From: Gloeomargarita sp. SRBZ-1_bins_9
GTDB taxonomy: Bacteria; Cyanobacteriota; Cyanobacteriia; Gloeomargaritales; Gloeomargaritaceae
Assembly (NCBI GenBank): GCA_039794565.1
Contig: JAUQVX010000001.1
Span: 248,001 to 312,000 of the forward strand
DNA length: 64,000 nt
Direction: 5' to 3'
The first letter of the stretch is position 1. Each line of letters begins with the position of its first letter. Position numbers and translations under genes: made by a program. The notes under the pieces are model-generated. The model did no database searches. It worked only from the letters and a program-made list of their open reading frames with translations, and had not been told where the DNA came from. This document shows, piece by piece, positions 35,230 to 43,962 of this stretch.

Positions 35230-38033
35230 TGACTGCCCCCTGTTTGTTGCTGGTGGATGGCCATTCCCTGGCGTTTCGGTCCTACTACGCCTTGGCCAAG
35301 GGACGGGAAGGGGGGCTGCGCACCAAAACGGGGATTCCCACCAGTGTCACCTACGGGTTTGTAAAAGCGCTGCTGGAGGTCTTAAACCGGCAAACGTTTA
35401 CCCATTTGGCGGTGGCCTTTGACTGTCGGGAACCCACGTTTCGCCATGTGGCCGATGCCCGTTACAAAGAGGGGCGGGTAGAGGCCCCGGATGATTTCCA
35501 TCCCGATGTGGCCAATCTCCAGCGACTGTTGCGGGCGTTGCGCATTCCGGTGGTCATGGCCCCGGGCTACGAGGCAGACGACATTTTGGGGACGTTGGCC
35601 AGGCGAGCGGAACGGGAGGGTTTTGTGGTGAAAATTCTCTCCGGCGACCAGGATTTGTTTCAGTTGGTGAATGACCGGATCCACGTGTTGCTGTTGTCTA
35701 ACCAAAATGGGCCGCCGGTGGAGGTTGACCCAGCCGGTGTGGTGGAAAAATTAGGCATTCAACCGGCGCAGGTGGTGGATTTCAAAGCCCTGTGTGGCGA
35801 CAGTGCCGATAACATTCCCGGGGTACGGGGGATTGGGGCGAAGACGGCGGTCGCTTTGTTGCAGAAATACCGGGATTTGGATGACCTGTACGCCCACCTG
35901 GAGGAGTTGCCCAAGGCCCAGCAACAAAAACTGACCGAGGGCAAGGCGTCGGCCTATCATTCCCGCTTTATGGCCACGATTCATGACGATGTGCCCCTGG
36001 AGGTCACCTGGGAGGATTGCCGATTGGTGGGGTTTGATATTTTTGAGGTTTTGCCCCTGCTGGAGGAGCTGGAATTGCAATCGTTTCAGCGTCACATTGA
36101 CCAGCTTTACCGGCAGTTGGGGGGCACCCAGGCCGAGGAGTTGGATTTTTTTTCGGCGGAAGAGACGGCCCACCAGCGCTCCTGGACACCTCCCTTTACC
36201 GTCTGGACCATTGGCACCGCGGCTGAGTTGCAACAACTGGTGCAAACGCTCCAGGGCCTGACCACGCCGGTGGCCTGGGATACGGAAACCACGGCTTTGG
36301 ACCCCCGGGATGCGCAATTGGTGGGGATCGGTTGCTGCTGGGCCGAAAACCAGGTGGCCTATATTCCCGTGGGGCATCATCAGGGGCAACAGTTGGATAG
36401 GGCGCTGGTGCTGCAACAGCTCAAACCCATCCTGGAAAGCCCCACCCACCCTAAGCTGTTCCAGAACGCCAAATTTGACCGCAATGTGCTGCGGGTGCAG
36501 GGGATTCACCTACAGGGGGTGGTGTTTGACACCCTGCTGGCCAGTTATGTGCTCGACCCGGAGGGCAACCACAAACTGGCGGATTTGGGGGCGAAGTACC
36601 TGGGGTTGCAGGCCCAGTCCTACCAGGATTTGGTGCCCAAGCAGCAAACTATCGCCGAATTGCCCATTCCCACCGTTGCGGCCTACTGCGGGATGGATGT
36701 ATATCTGGTGTTTCGCCTGGCGCCCCTACTGGAGAAGGAGCTGCAAAAAATCCCCAGCCTGTACCGGGTGTTTCGGGAGATCGAGCTGCCTTTGGAACCG
36801 GTGTTAGCGGCGATGGAGTACCGGGGGATTGCCCTGGATGTGGCGGTTTTGCAGCAACTGTCCCGGGAATTTGACCGACAATTGCAGGTCCTGGAAAAGC
36901 AGGCCCATGCTCTGGTGGGACAGGAATTTAATCTCAACTCCCCCAAGCAGTTGAGCGCCCTGCTGTTTGACACTTTGGGACTGAACAAAAAGAAGGCCAA
37001 GAAAACCCAGTGGGGCTATGCCACGGACGCGGCGACCCTGGAGAAATTGCGGGGGGAACATCCGGTGATCGAGGTGATCCTGGAGTACCGGACCCTGGCC
37101 AAACTCAAGTCCACCTACGTCGATGCCCTGGCGCAACTATGCCGTAAAGATACCGGTCGGGTGCATACGGATTTCAACCAGACCATGACGGCGACGGGGC
37201 GTTTGTCCTCTTCCCACCCCAACCTGCAAAACATCCCGGTGCGCACAGAAATTGGCCGCCAGATTCGCCGGGCATTTATTCCCCAACCGGGCTGGCTGTT
37301 GGTCTCGGCGGATTACTCCCAAATTGAGCTGCGTATTTTGGCCCACCTAAGCCAGGAACCGGTGTTGATTGCCGCCTTTCAACGGGGGGAGGACATCCAC
37401 CGATTAACGGCCCAATTGCTGCTCGAAAAAGAAACCATTACCCCGCAAGAACGCCGCCTGGCCAAGGTGATCAATTACGGGGTGATTTACGGCATGGGAC
37501 CCCAGCGCCTGATGCGGGAAGCGGGGATTGGTTTTGCCGAAGCGAAAGACTTTATTGACCGCTTTTACCAACGCTACCCGGCGGTGTTTGCCTACCTGCA
37601 AAAAACGGAGCAACAGGCGGTGACCCAGGGCTACGTGGAAACCCTTACCGGGCGGCGGCGTTACTTTCGGTTCACCAGTCCTTGGCTGCAACAGTTACGG
37701 GGGAAACCCTTGAGCGACAGGGATTGGGCGATGGTGCAAAAGCGGCTCAATGCCGTGGATGCAGGTTTGTTGCGGGCAGCGGCCAATGCTCCCATCCAAG
37801 GTTCCAGCGCCGACATCATCAAAATCGCCATGATCCGCCTGCATGAATTCCTACAGGATTACCAGGCCCATCTCCTGCTCCAGGTCCACGACGAATTGGT
37901 GTTCGAGATGCCCCCGGACGAATGGCCCCACTTGGCATCTCCCATCCGGCAGATCATGGCCCAGGCCGTGCCCCTGGCAGTCCCCCTGGAGGTGGATATG
38001 CACGCGGGCCGCAATTGGCAGGAAGCAAAATAG
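35229..38033 (+). CDS. polA: DNA polymerase I
   Basis: 934 residues. The three classical domains are present. The 5'-3' exonuclease covers about residues 1-290 (LLVDGHSLAFRSYYAL, YEADDILGTLA, GDSADNIPGVRGIGAKTA). The 3'-5' exonuclease covers about 330-510 with its acidic residues intact (WDTETTALD, NAKFDRN, YCGMDVY), so proofreading is probably active. The polymerase covers about 550-934 (SADYSQIELRILAHLS, RRLAKVINYGVIYGMG, QVHDELVFEMP). The ATG overlaps the cphA stop (TGATG). Its place at the end of the cyanophycin run is unusual, and the functional link is unclear. Confidence 0.96.
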   Translation: MTAPCLLLVDGHSLAFRSYYALAKGREGGLRTKTGIPTSVTYGFVKALLEVLNRQTFTHLAVAFDCREPTFRHVADARYKEGRVEAPDDFHPDVANLQRLLRALRIPVVMAPGYEADDILGTLARRAEREGFVVKILSGDQDLFQLVNDRIHVLLLSNQNGPPVEVDPAGVVEKLGIQPAQVVDFKALCGDSADNIPGVRGIGAKTAVALLQKYRDLDDLYAHLEELPKAQQQKLTEGKASAYHSRFMATIHDDVPLEVTWEDCRLVGFDIFEVLPLLEELELQSFQRHIDQLYRQLGGTQAEELDFFSAEETAHQRSWTPPFTVWTIGTAAELQQLVQTLQGLTTPVAWDTETTALDPRDAQLVGIGCCWAENQVAYIPVGHHQGQQLDRALVLQQLKPILESPTHPKLFQNAKFDRNVLRVQGIHLQGVVFDTLLASYVLDPEGNHKLADLGAKYLGLQAQSYQDLVPKQQTIAELPIPTVAAYCGMDVYLVFRLAPLLEKELQKIPSLYRVFREIELPLEPVLAAMEYRGIALDVAVLQQLSREFDRQLQVLEKQAHALVGQEFNLNSPKQLSALLFDTLGLNKKKAKKTQWGYATDAATLEKLRGEHPVIEVILEYRTLAKLKSTYVDALAQLCRKDTGRVHTDFNQTMTATGRLSSSHPNLQNIPVRTEIGRQIRRAFIPQPGWLLVSADYSQIELRILAHLSQEPVLIAAFQRGEDIHRLTAQLLLEKETITPQERRLAKVINYGVIYGMGPQRLMREAGIGFAEAKDFIDRFYQRYPAVFAYLQKTEQQAVTQGYVETLTGRRRYFRFTSPWLQQLRGKPLSDRDWAMVQKRLNAVDAGLLRAAANAPIQGSSADIIKIAMIRLHEFLQDYQAHLLLQVHDELVFEMPPDEWPHLASPIRQIMAQAVPLAVPLEVDMHAGRNWQEAK

Positions 38034-38241
38034 CCCCCAAGTTCTGTAAAAGTTTGATAAAAATCTTTAGAGAACTTTACTTTGTAGAGTTTGCTGGCGG
38101 ACGCGTAGTTTTGGGGAGCGGTCTTGTCAAGATTTCCGTAAAAAATTGCAGGATTAGTTGCAACAAAATGAAACGGATTTTCCCGTCGGTATAGGTCATA
38201 ATGCTGGTGGCAACCTGTAATCCATGTGTAGGAGCGGGAAC

Positions 38242-38784
38242 ATGAGTTTGAGCCATTTTCAAGAAGATTTCATGGGGATTGACCGGTTCTTCCAGGAGGC
38301 GGTGTACCACGATGAGACGGATTTGAATGCCGCCTCGACGGTGGAAGTGGAGATGTACGAGCACGAGTGCATGTATCCCACCTTTGCGGAGATTGCTCGG
38401 CAGGCGGGTCATCCCGAAATCGGGGCGATGTTTGACGCCATTGCCCGGGAGGAAGGGGAACATGCGCAACTGGTGCGCCGGTTGTACCAGCAGTTGGAGG
38501 TGAAGGATTCGCCCCAAACCCAAGAGGCCAAGCGCCTGGTGGCGCAAATCCAAGCCCAGATGGAGGTGGTGGCCAAGGACCCTCGGGGGTTGCGGCGGGC
38601 ATTGGAAACGGCCCTGGAAGTGGAAACCATTGAGAGCGAAAAGACCTATCCCGCGTTTGCGGAGTTGGCCCGGCGGCAGGGGAAGGAAGAAGTGGCCCGG
38701 GTGTTTGAAGAAATCGTCCGTTCGGAAACGCGCCATGCGGCTTGGGTGCGGCGGGCCTTGGAGTCCTTGCCGGCTCATGTCTAA
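38242..38784 (+). CDS. rubrerythrin-type ferritin-like diiron protein
   Basis: 180 residues, all helical. Two pairs of diiron ligands are visible: EVEMYEHECMYPTFAE with AREEGEHAQLVRRL, and ETIESEKTYPAFAE with VRSETRHAAWVRRA. This is the Ex28-30ExxH repeat of the rubrerythrin family. No C-terminal rubredoxin domain follows, so it is a short erythrin-like form. Such proteins remove hydrogen peroxide or handle iron; which one is not decided here. The ATG at 38242 has a TAGGAGCGG ribosome-binding site. A terminator follows. Confidence 0.86.
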   Translation: MSLSHFQEDFMGIDRFFQEAVYHDETDLNAASTVEVEMYEHECMYPTFAEIARQAGHPEIGAMFDAIAREEGEHAQLVRRLYQQLEVKDSPQTQEAKRLVAQIQAQMEVVAKDPRGLRRALETALEVETIESEKTYPAFAELARRQGKEEVARVFEEIVRSETRHAAWVRRALESLPAHV

Positions 38785-38812
38785 TCCGGGAAACGCCTGA
38801 TGGCAGGAGCGG

Positions 38813-38839
38813 CCCCTGGGCAACCCCTGGGGGTTTTTT
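38813..38839 (+). terminator. Rho-independent terminator of the rubrerythrin gene
   Basis: CCCCTGGGCAACCCCTGGGGG folds into a GC-rich stem (CCCC/GGGG plus GGG/CCC, loop CAA) and is followed by TTTTTTG. It ends immediately before the stop codon of the convergent S4-domain gene. Confidence 0.75.
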
Positions 38840-38840
38840 G

Positions 38841-39593
38841 TTAGGTCAAGCGGGTCAGGGCTACCCGGTAGCGGTCCTTTTTAGTCAGGGCAATTTCGCC
38901 CACCACCACCCGACCCTTGCCCTGGAGAGCAATCACATCGCCGGTTTTGAGGACATGGCTGGGCTGGGTTACCGTTTGCCAGTTCACCCGTACCTCCCCC
39001 TGCTTGATCAATTCCACCATCTTGGCCCGGGATAGCCCAAACCCCGCCGACGCCAGGGCATCCAACCGCAAGGAAGCCTCCACCGTGGTCAATTCCTTGG
39101 TGCGGGGGGGTGGGACCCGTAGTTCCGACCAGTCCAGGGGACGCACCGTGACCGGGACAGAGCGCACCTGGGTTAGGTGTAGGCAGAGAAAATCGGCTAT
39201 CTCGGGGACCACAATTACCTGGGCGCCCCGTTCCCCTAACACCAAAATATCGCCCACCTTCTCCCGCACGATACCCGTGCTCAGGATCGCCCCCAAAAAA
39301 TCCCGATGGCTGGCCGGGTCGAACAGGAAATTGCCCTCGATCCCCAGCAGCGCTAGAGGAATGTCAGCAGGGGTCAGGGGTATATCCACCGGTGCCAGGG
39401 CCACCCGGACCCGTTCCGCTTGGGGATAACCACCCCAACTTTGCCAATGCACCGTGCTTAAACGCCGGCAGTAGGTTTCCACCTGGTGAACTTCGGGGGG
39501 ACTCAACAGGTCGCTCACCACCACTTGCCAGGTACGCTCAGCGCGGTCAATCCAGTCTTCTAGGCGGGCTTGCAGCAGGTGGGAATCGGCCAT
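38841..39593 (-). CDS. photosystem II S4 domain protein (YlmH-like RNA-binding)
   Basis: 250 residues. The C-terminal S4 domain (LRLDALASAGFGLSRAKMVELIKQGEVRVN, near residues 175-210) is the RNA-binding fold of ribosomal protein S4. The middle part (LGIEGNFLFDPASHRDFLGAIL, VREKVGDILVLGERGAQVIV) is shared with YlmH-type proteins. In cyanobacteria and plants this family is annotated as a photosystem II S4 protein; its exact role is not settled. The pentapeptide-repeat gene ends one base upstream of its ATG, so they are probably cotranscribed. Confidence 0.87.
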   Translation of the reverse strand: MADSHLLQARLEDWIDRAERTWQVVVSDLLSPPEVHQVETYCRRLSTVHWQSWGGYPQAERVRVALAPVDIPLTPADIPLALLGIEGNFLFDPASHRDFLGAILSTGIVREKVGDILVLGERGAQVIVVPEIADFLCLHLTQVRSVPVTVRPLDWSELRVPPPRTKELTTVEASLRLDALASAGFGLSRAKMVELIKQGEVRVNWQTVTQPSHVLKTGDVIALQGKGRVVVGEIALTKKDRYRVALTRLT

Positions 39594-39594
39594 T

Positions 39595-40731
39595 TCAGGG
39601 GTTGGGCGCTGTATAGGTCACCACACCGTTGGGCAGGATGGTTCCCTTGAACACCGTATCGCGCAGAGAGGCTTCCTGCAGGCGGGCGTGGTTGAGGCTG
39701 GCTTCCGACAAATCCGCCCGTTCCAGGTTCGTGCGCAGCAGGTCGCTCCAGGTCAAATCCGCCGCCGTCAAGTTGGCCTGGGATAAGTTCGCATCGGTTA
39801 AATAGGCGCCGCTTAGGTTGGCCCGTGAAAGGTCCGCCTGCACCAGGAGCGCCTCTGTTAAATTGGCCTGGGACAAATCGGCCCGGCGCAAATCTACCCG
39901 CGTCAGGTCGGCACCGGCAAAATTGGCCCCAACAGCGACCACGCGGCTCATCGTGGCCTCCGTCAGTTGCGCTAGACGCACATCCGCCCGTTGCAAATTG
40001 GTGGCGCTGCGCAGTTCGCTGCTGAGAATGGCCCGGCTAAGGTTGGCCCGCACCAACCGCGCGTCGGCTAAATTGGCGCCCCGCAAGTTCGCCTGGGACA
40101 AATCCGCCTCCGTCAAGTCGCAGCCCCGCAGGTTCGCCTGGGATAAATCCGCCCCCCGCAAACAAACCTCCCGCAAATCCAAACCACTCAAATCCACGCC
40201 GCTGAGCTGGGCCTGGCGGAAATCCTTTTCCCCCCGCTGAAGCCGCTGGCGCATATCCGCTGTTATGGTTTCTGTGGGGACAGGTTGGGGTGGAACGGTT
40301 TGGGGACGGAGGGTGTCCATTTGCGCCCTGACCCGTTGCCCCCGTTGCGACTGCCGCTGGAGTGTTTCCCGCAGGCGAGCCAGCCGTTCCTGCACCGATT
40401 CGCCGCGCATAGCCGGTGTCACCGTCAAACTTTCGGCCCAGTGGGGAATCTCCTCCCCCTTGACCCGACCAAACACCAGCAACGAACGAATATCCATTCC
40501 CTTCAAGCGGGGCAGTCCCTCCCGCAGACAGGTCACGGTTTGGTTTAGTGGTGGCACCGTCGGCCCCTCTACCAGCACTCGCAACTGGCCATTTTCCACA
40601 ATGCCCTTACCCGTACAGTCCAGGGGCGCCAGGGTTGTCCGCAGCCAATCCGCCAGATCCGGGGTCGTCATCACCACAAGCTCTAGCATAGGTTGAATGG
40701 GGGTTGAGATACGCTCATCAACGTAACCCAT
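39595..40731 (-). CDS. pentapeptide-repeat protein with N-terminal helical domain
   Basis: 378 residues. Residues 1-150 form a mixed domain (MLELVVMTTPDLADWLRTTL, LPRLKGMDIRSLLVFGRVKG) that ends in a basic, Gln-rich helix (RLARLRETLQRQSQRGQRVR). From about 175 to 365 there are some 35 pentapeptide units A(D/N)LxX (CLRGADLSQANLRGCDLTEA), which fold into a square right-handed beta-helix. The function of such proteins is usually unknown. The ATG at 40731 was taken; an internal ATG 14 codons later would also suit. It reads into the S4-protein gene. Confidence 0.82.
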   Translation of the reverse strand: MGYVDERISTPIQPMLELVVMTTPDLADWLRTTLAPLDCTGKGIVENGQLRVLVEGPTVPPLNQTVTCLREGLPRLKGMDIRSLLVFGRVKGEEIPHWAESLTVTPAMRGESVQERLARLRETLQRQSQRGQRVRAQMDTLRPQTVPPQPVPTETITADMRQRLQRGEKDFRQAQLSGVDLSGLDLREVCLRGADLSQANLRGCDLTEADLSQANLRGANLADARLVRANLSRAILSSELRSATNLQRADVRLAQLTEATMSRVVAVGANFAGADLTRVDLRRADLSQANLTEALLVQADLSRANLSGAYLTDANLSQANLTAADLTWSDLLRTNLERADLSEASLNHARLQEASLRDTVFKGTILPNGVVTYTAPNP

Positions 40732-40805
40732 GACTGAGGGCCGTTTCCATGAGCGAAATCACTAGGGCTGGCCACCGAGAACCCGGCTAAATGGTAGCAC
40801 GATTT

Positions 40806-41522
40806 TCAGGGCATCGCTGCCTCGAAGACCAGGCCATCGGGCAAGGTGGCGCCGGTCAAGTCCACATCCGTCAAAATGGCCCGTTGCCAATCCACCTCCA
40901 ACAAGTAGGCCCCCTGCAAATTGGCCCCCTGGAGCACCGCCCCGTTTAAGCTGGCCCCCTGCAAATTGGCCCCCTGTAAATTCGCCCCCCGCAGGACCGC
41001 CCGGGACAAATCCACCTGCCGCAGGTTAGCCCCCTGTAAATTCGCCCCCCGCAGAATGGCCCGGCACAAATCCGCCTGCCAAAAATTCGCCCCCCGCCCA
41101 TCCAACCGATACAGATAGGCGCCGCTCACATCCCCATTGGTGACATCCGCCTGCACCAGCAAAGCCCCACTTAAATCCGCCCGGCTCAAGTTCGCCCCAT
41201 TCAAGTCCGCCCGCGTCAGGTCCGCCCCCGCCAGCACCGCCCCCACCAGCTTCGCCTGAACCAAATTGGCCTCCACCAACCGGCAGTCGCTCAAATCCGC
41301 CTCCCGCAACACCGCCTGCTTGAGTTTGGCCCCCTGCAAATTGGCCCCCGCCAGGTAGGCCCCCGTCAAGCGCGCCCCACTCAAATCCGCCCCGGCCAGA
41401 TTGGCTTCGCTGAGATTCACCCCGTTTAAGCCGGCCCGGTACAAATCCACCCCCTGCAAATCCCAGCCGCTGAACTCCCGCTCCCCTGCCCGATAGCGCT
41501 CCAGCAGTTCCTCAGCGTTCAT
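40806..41522 (-). CDS. pentapeptide-repeat protein
   Basis: 238 residues, almost entirely pentapeptide repeats (A(D/N)LxG) after a short helical cap MNAEELLERYRAGEREFSGW. That cap is common in cyanobacterial pentapeptide proteins. About 40 repeats predict a continuous beta-helix of roughly ten coils. The DNA shows matching 15-base periodicity. No signal peptide is seen. It starts three bases after purQ and is followed by the larger pentapeptide protein, so both may be at the tail of the devB-devC-purS-purQ operon. Confidence 0.85.
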   Translation of the reverse strand: MNAEELLERYRAGEREFSGWDLQGVDLYRAGLNGVNLSEANLAGADLSGARLTGAYLAGANLQGAKLKQAVLREADLSDCRLVEANLVQAKLVGAVLAGADLTRADLNGANLSRADLSGALLVQADVTNGDVSGAYLYRLDGRGANFWQADLCRAILRGANLQGANLRQVDLSRAVLRGANLQGANLQGASLNGAVLQGANLQGAYLLEVDWQRAILTDVDLTGATLPDGLVFEAAMP

Positions 41523-41525
41523 CCC

Positions 41526-42212
41526 TTAGCGACCCCAACCGGCAGTTTCAGCATACCACGCCAGCAAACCGGTAAACAGCCCCAGCCCATCGGTCGGACC
41601 CAAATCCGGGTCGCAGGCCCGCTCCGGGTGAGGCATCATCCCCAGCACATTCCCCCGGCGATTGCAAATCCCGGCAATATCCACCACCGACCCATTGGGA
41701 TTGGGGGGCAAGTAGCGAAACACCACCTGCCGGTGTTGCTCCAGCTCCCGGATTACCGCCGGTTCCGCGTAGTAGCACCCCTCCCCATGGGCAATGGGCA
41801 ACTGCAACACCTGCTGGGGTTGGTAGTGGCACGTCCAGGGCAAATCCACCCGTTCCACCCGCACCGGCACCCGGTCGCAAATAAACTGCAAATCCCGGTT
41901 GCGCATCAAGGTCCCCGGCAGCAGGCCCACCTCCGTCAGAATCTGAAACCCGTTGCACACCCCCAGCAGCCACTTCCCCGCCTCCGCATGGCGAATGACC
42001 GCCGGCATGACCGGAGAAAACCGCGCCAGCGCCCCACACCGCAAGTAATCCCCGTAGCTAAACCCCCCCGGCAGCACCAGCAAATCCACCTCCCCCACCT
42101 CCATCTCCTCATGCCAAATCAGGCGGGTCGGCCAGCCCAACACCTGCTGCGTCACCCAGGCCATATCCCGGTCGCAATTGGACCCCGGAAATACCACAAT
42201 CCCGCACCTCAC
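41526..42212 (-). CDS. purQ: phosphoribosylformylglycinamidine synthase, glutaminase subunit
   Basis: 228 residues from a GTG (CGIVVFPGSNCDRDM). PurQ takes ammonia from glutamine for the FGAM synthase step of purine synthesis. The class I glutaminase nucleophile Cys is in LLGVCNGFQILTEVGLLPG, and the His/Glu pair is in GMMPHPERACDP. LVLPGGFSYGDYLRCGALA is the family block. The start overlaps the purS stop by four bases (GTGA), so translation is coupled. purL is not in the window. Confidence 0.94.
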   Translation of the reverse strand: MRCGIVVFPGSNCDRDMAWVTQQVLGWPTRLIWHEEMEVGEVDLLVLPGGFSYGDYLRCGALARFSPVMPAVIRHAEAGKWLLGVCNGFQILTEVGLLPGTLMRNRDLQFICDRVPVRVERVDLPWTCHYQPQQVLQLPIAHGEGCYYAEPAVIRELEQHRQVVFRYLPPNPNGSVVDIAGICNRRGNVLGMMPHPERACDPDLGPTDGLGLFTGLLAWYAETAGWGR

Positions 42213-42466
42213 CCTTGCGCCTCCAGGCGGAAGCGGTAAGTTTCGATGACAGGATTGGTCAACACCTCCCGACAAATACGGTCCACCTGGGCCTGGGCCT
42301 GGGCCTGATCCGGAGCCATCAGGGTCAATTCGATCAACTTCCCCATGCGCACCTGCTGCACCCCGTCGTAGTGGTGTTGTTGTAGTACACGGGTCACCGC
42401 CGTTCCCGCCGGGTCCAGCACCCCCGGTTTCAGGGTGATGTGAATTTCCGCGTGGTAGGTCGTCAT
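42209..42466 (-). CDS. purS: phosphoribosylformylglycinamidine synthase subunit PurS
   Basis: 85 residues, the family length. PurS is the small structural subunit that bridges PurQ and PurL. The pattern AEIHITLKPGVLDPAGTAVTRVL and VRMGKLIELTLM is clear. The ATG at 42466 overlaps the stop of the preceding 77-residue gene (ATGA), and its own stop overlaps purQ. Confidence 0.93.
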   Translation of the reverse strand: MTTYHAEIHITLKPGVLDPAGTAVTRVLQQHHYDGVQQVRMGKLIELTLMAPDQAQAQAQVDRICREVLTNPVIETYRFRLEAQG

Positions 42467-42696
42467 GGCTCCCCGAACACCTCGGCTTCCCGACCAACCC
42501 ACCACTCCCCCAAAGCCATCACATCCCGGTGAATCCCCTGCAACCGCCATTCATACTCCTCTGGCGACAGGTGGGGACGTTCCTCCTGCAACTTCAACAA
42601 ACGCAGTTGCGCCAACAACCAAGGCTGATGCAACCGTCCCGTCGCCGCCATGTACCTTGCCAGCGCCTCCGGCGTCATGGGTCCTTTTTGGTCCAT
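42463..42696 (-). CDS. conserved hypothetical protein coupled to purS
   Basis: 77 residues, strongly helical and charged (MTPEALARYMAATGRLHQPWL, LSPEEYEWRLQGIHRDVMAL, WWVGREAEVFG). There is no signal or membrane segment. Its stop overlaps the purS start by ATGA. It follows devC by 25 bases. I recall small cyanobacterial proteins of this kind next to purS but no defined function. Confidence 0.68.
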   Translation of the reverse strand: MDQKGPMTPEALARYMAATGRLHQPWLLAQLRLLKLQEERPHLSPEEYEWRLQGIHRDVMALGEWWVGREAEVFGEP

Positions 42697-42721
42697 GATT
42701 TGTATTGTACGCTGCCCCGTC

Positions 42722-43960
42722 CTAAAAAATATCCGCCGGGTCGGCTGCCTGGAGTCGCCGCACGGAAATCGCCCCCGCCACAAAACACATCACCACCGTC
42801 AGCACCAGTACCGTGACCGCCCGGTTGAGCGTCATGGCAATGGGCAAGCGCGTCGCCAGGCGGGTCAGTGCATACAAGCCCTCCGACACCAGATAGCCCG
42901 GGATGAAACCCAACACCGCCAAAATCATCGCCTCCTGCAACACCACCAGCAGCAAATACCGGTCCCGATAACCAATCGCCTTCAACGTCGCATACTCCGC
43001 CAGGTGGTCCGACACATCCGTATAGAGAATCTGATACACCACCACGATCCCCACCACAAACCCCATGGCCGTCCCCAGCCCAAAAATAAAGCCAATGGCC
43101 GTGCCCGTCGCCCAGTAATAGCGCTCCAGCTCCGCAAATTCCTCATGGGTCAAGATACAGACATCATTGGCAAACGCCGCCGACGGTTTAGCCCCCTGGC
43201 AGAGAAATCCCCCCGGCAACTTCAGTTGGGTATTGAGCAATTCCCGCAATCTCGCCCGCGCCTGTTCCACATCCGTACCCGGTTTTAGGCGAATCAACCC
43301 CACATCCACCTGGGCCAGCGTCCGCCCCGGAAACATACGCACGAAATTTAAATCGCTGGTGATCACATTCCCATCCGCCGAAAACGACGCCCCCAGCTCG
43401 AACAGGCCCCCCACCGTCACCCGTCGCCGGTTCACCTCCGCCTGTACCCTGCGCCCGGCCATCAATGCCTCCACGATGAACTCCGTCCCAAACTCCTCCC
43501 GCGACAGGCGGTCAAACAGCACCACATCCGGCTGGCGGATCTGGGCAAGCTGGGCCTCCACCGCCGGGAAATCCAACACCGACACCGCCGGGTCAAATCC
43601 CAAAACCAGGATCGAGCGGGTGCAACTGGTGGCCTGGGGCGTGGGCGGGCAAACCGGACTTTTCCAGGGCATCAAATCCACATACAGGGGAGCCACACTT
43701 TCGACCTCCGGCAGGCTCAAAGCCTGGTACAACCGGCGCCGGGGAAACCGCTGCATGGCAAAAAACGCCTGGGACTGGGGATTGACCAGCACCAAATCTG
43801 CCCGCAACCGCCGATGCACCAACACCGCCGCCTCGAACAACGCATCCTGAAACCCCAACTGCACAAACATCAACACATCGGCAAAGGTGATCCCCGCCAA
43901 GGCCACCAATAGCCGGATCGGTTCACGGGACAACTGCAGCCATGCCAGGGGAATCCCCAT
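42722..43960 (-). CDS. devC: DevC-type ABC transporter permease
   Basis: 412 residues. A first transmembrane helix (about residues 15-37) is followed by a large periplasmic domain (LPEVESVAPLYVDLMPWKSP, VNRRRVTVGGLFELGASFSA, SDLNFVRMFPG) and a C-terminal FtsX-type three-helix unit (GFIFGLGTAMGFVVGIVVVY, EYATLKAIGYRDRYLLLVVL). This is the layout of DevC, which with DevB (fusion protein), DevA (ATPase) and TolC-like HgdD exports glycolipids in filamentous species. Unicellular forms have similar exporters of unknown cargo. devB lies two bases upstream; no devA is adjacent. Confidence 0.88.
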   Translation of the reverse strand: MGIPLAWLQLSREPIRLLVALAGITFADVLMFVQLGFQDALFEAAVLVHRRLRADLVLVNPQSQAFFAMQRFPRRRLYQALSLPEVESVAPLYVDLMPWKSPVCPPTPQATSCTRSILVLGFDPAVSVLDFPAVEAQLAQIRQPDVVLFDRLSREEFGTEFIVEALMAGRRVQAEVNRRRVTVGGLFELGASFSADGNVITSDLNFVRMFPGRTLAQVDVGLIRLKPGTDVEQARARLRELLNTQLKLPGGFLCQGAKPSAAFANDVCILTHEEFAELERYYWATGTAIGFIFGLGTAMGFVVGIVVVYQILYTDVSDHLAEYATLKAIGYRDRYLLLVVLQEAMILAVLGFIPGYLVSEGLYALTRLATRLPIAMTLNRAVTVLVLTVVMCFVAGAISVRRLQAADPADIF

Positions 43961-43962
43961 AC

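Noticed and set aside
39595-41522. Repetitive 15-base periodicity that might be a CRISPR or minisatellite array
   Set aside because: The period and reading frame correspond to pentapeptide-repeat coding sequence; there are no spacers of constant length.
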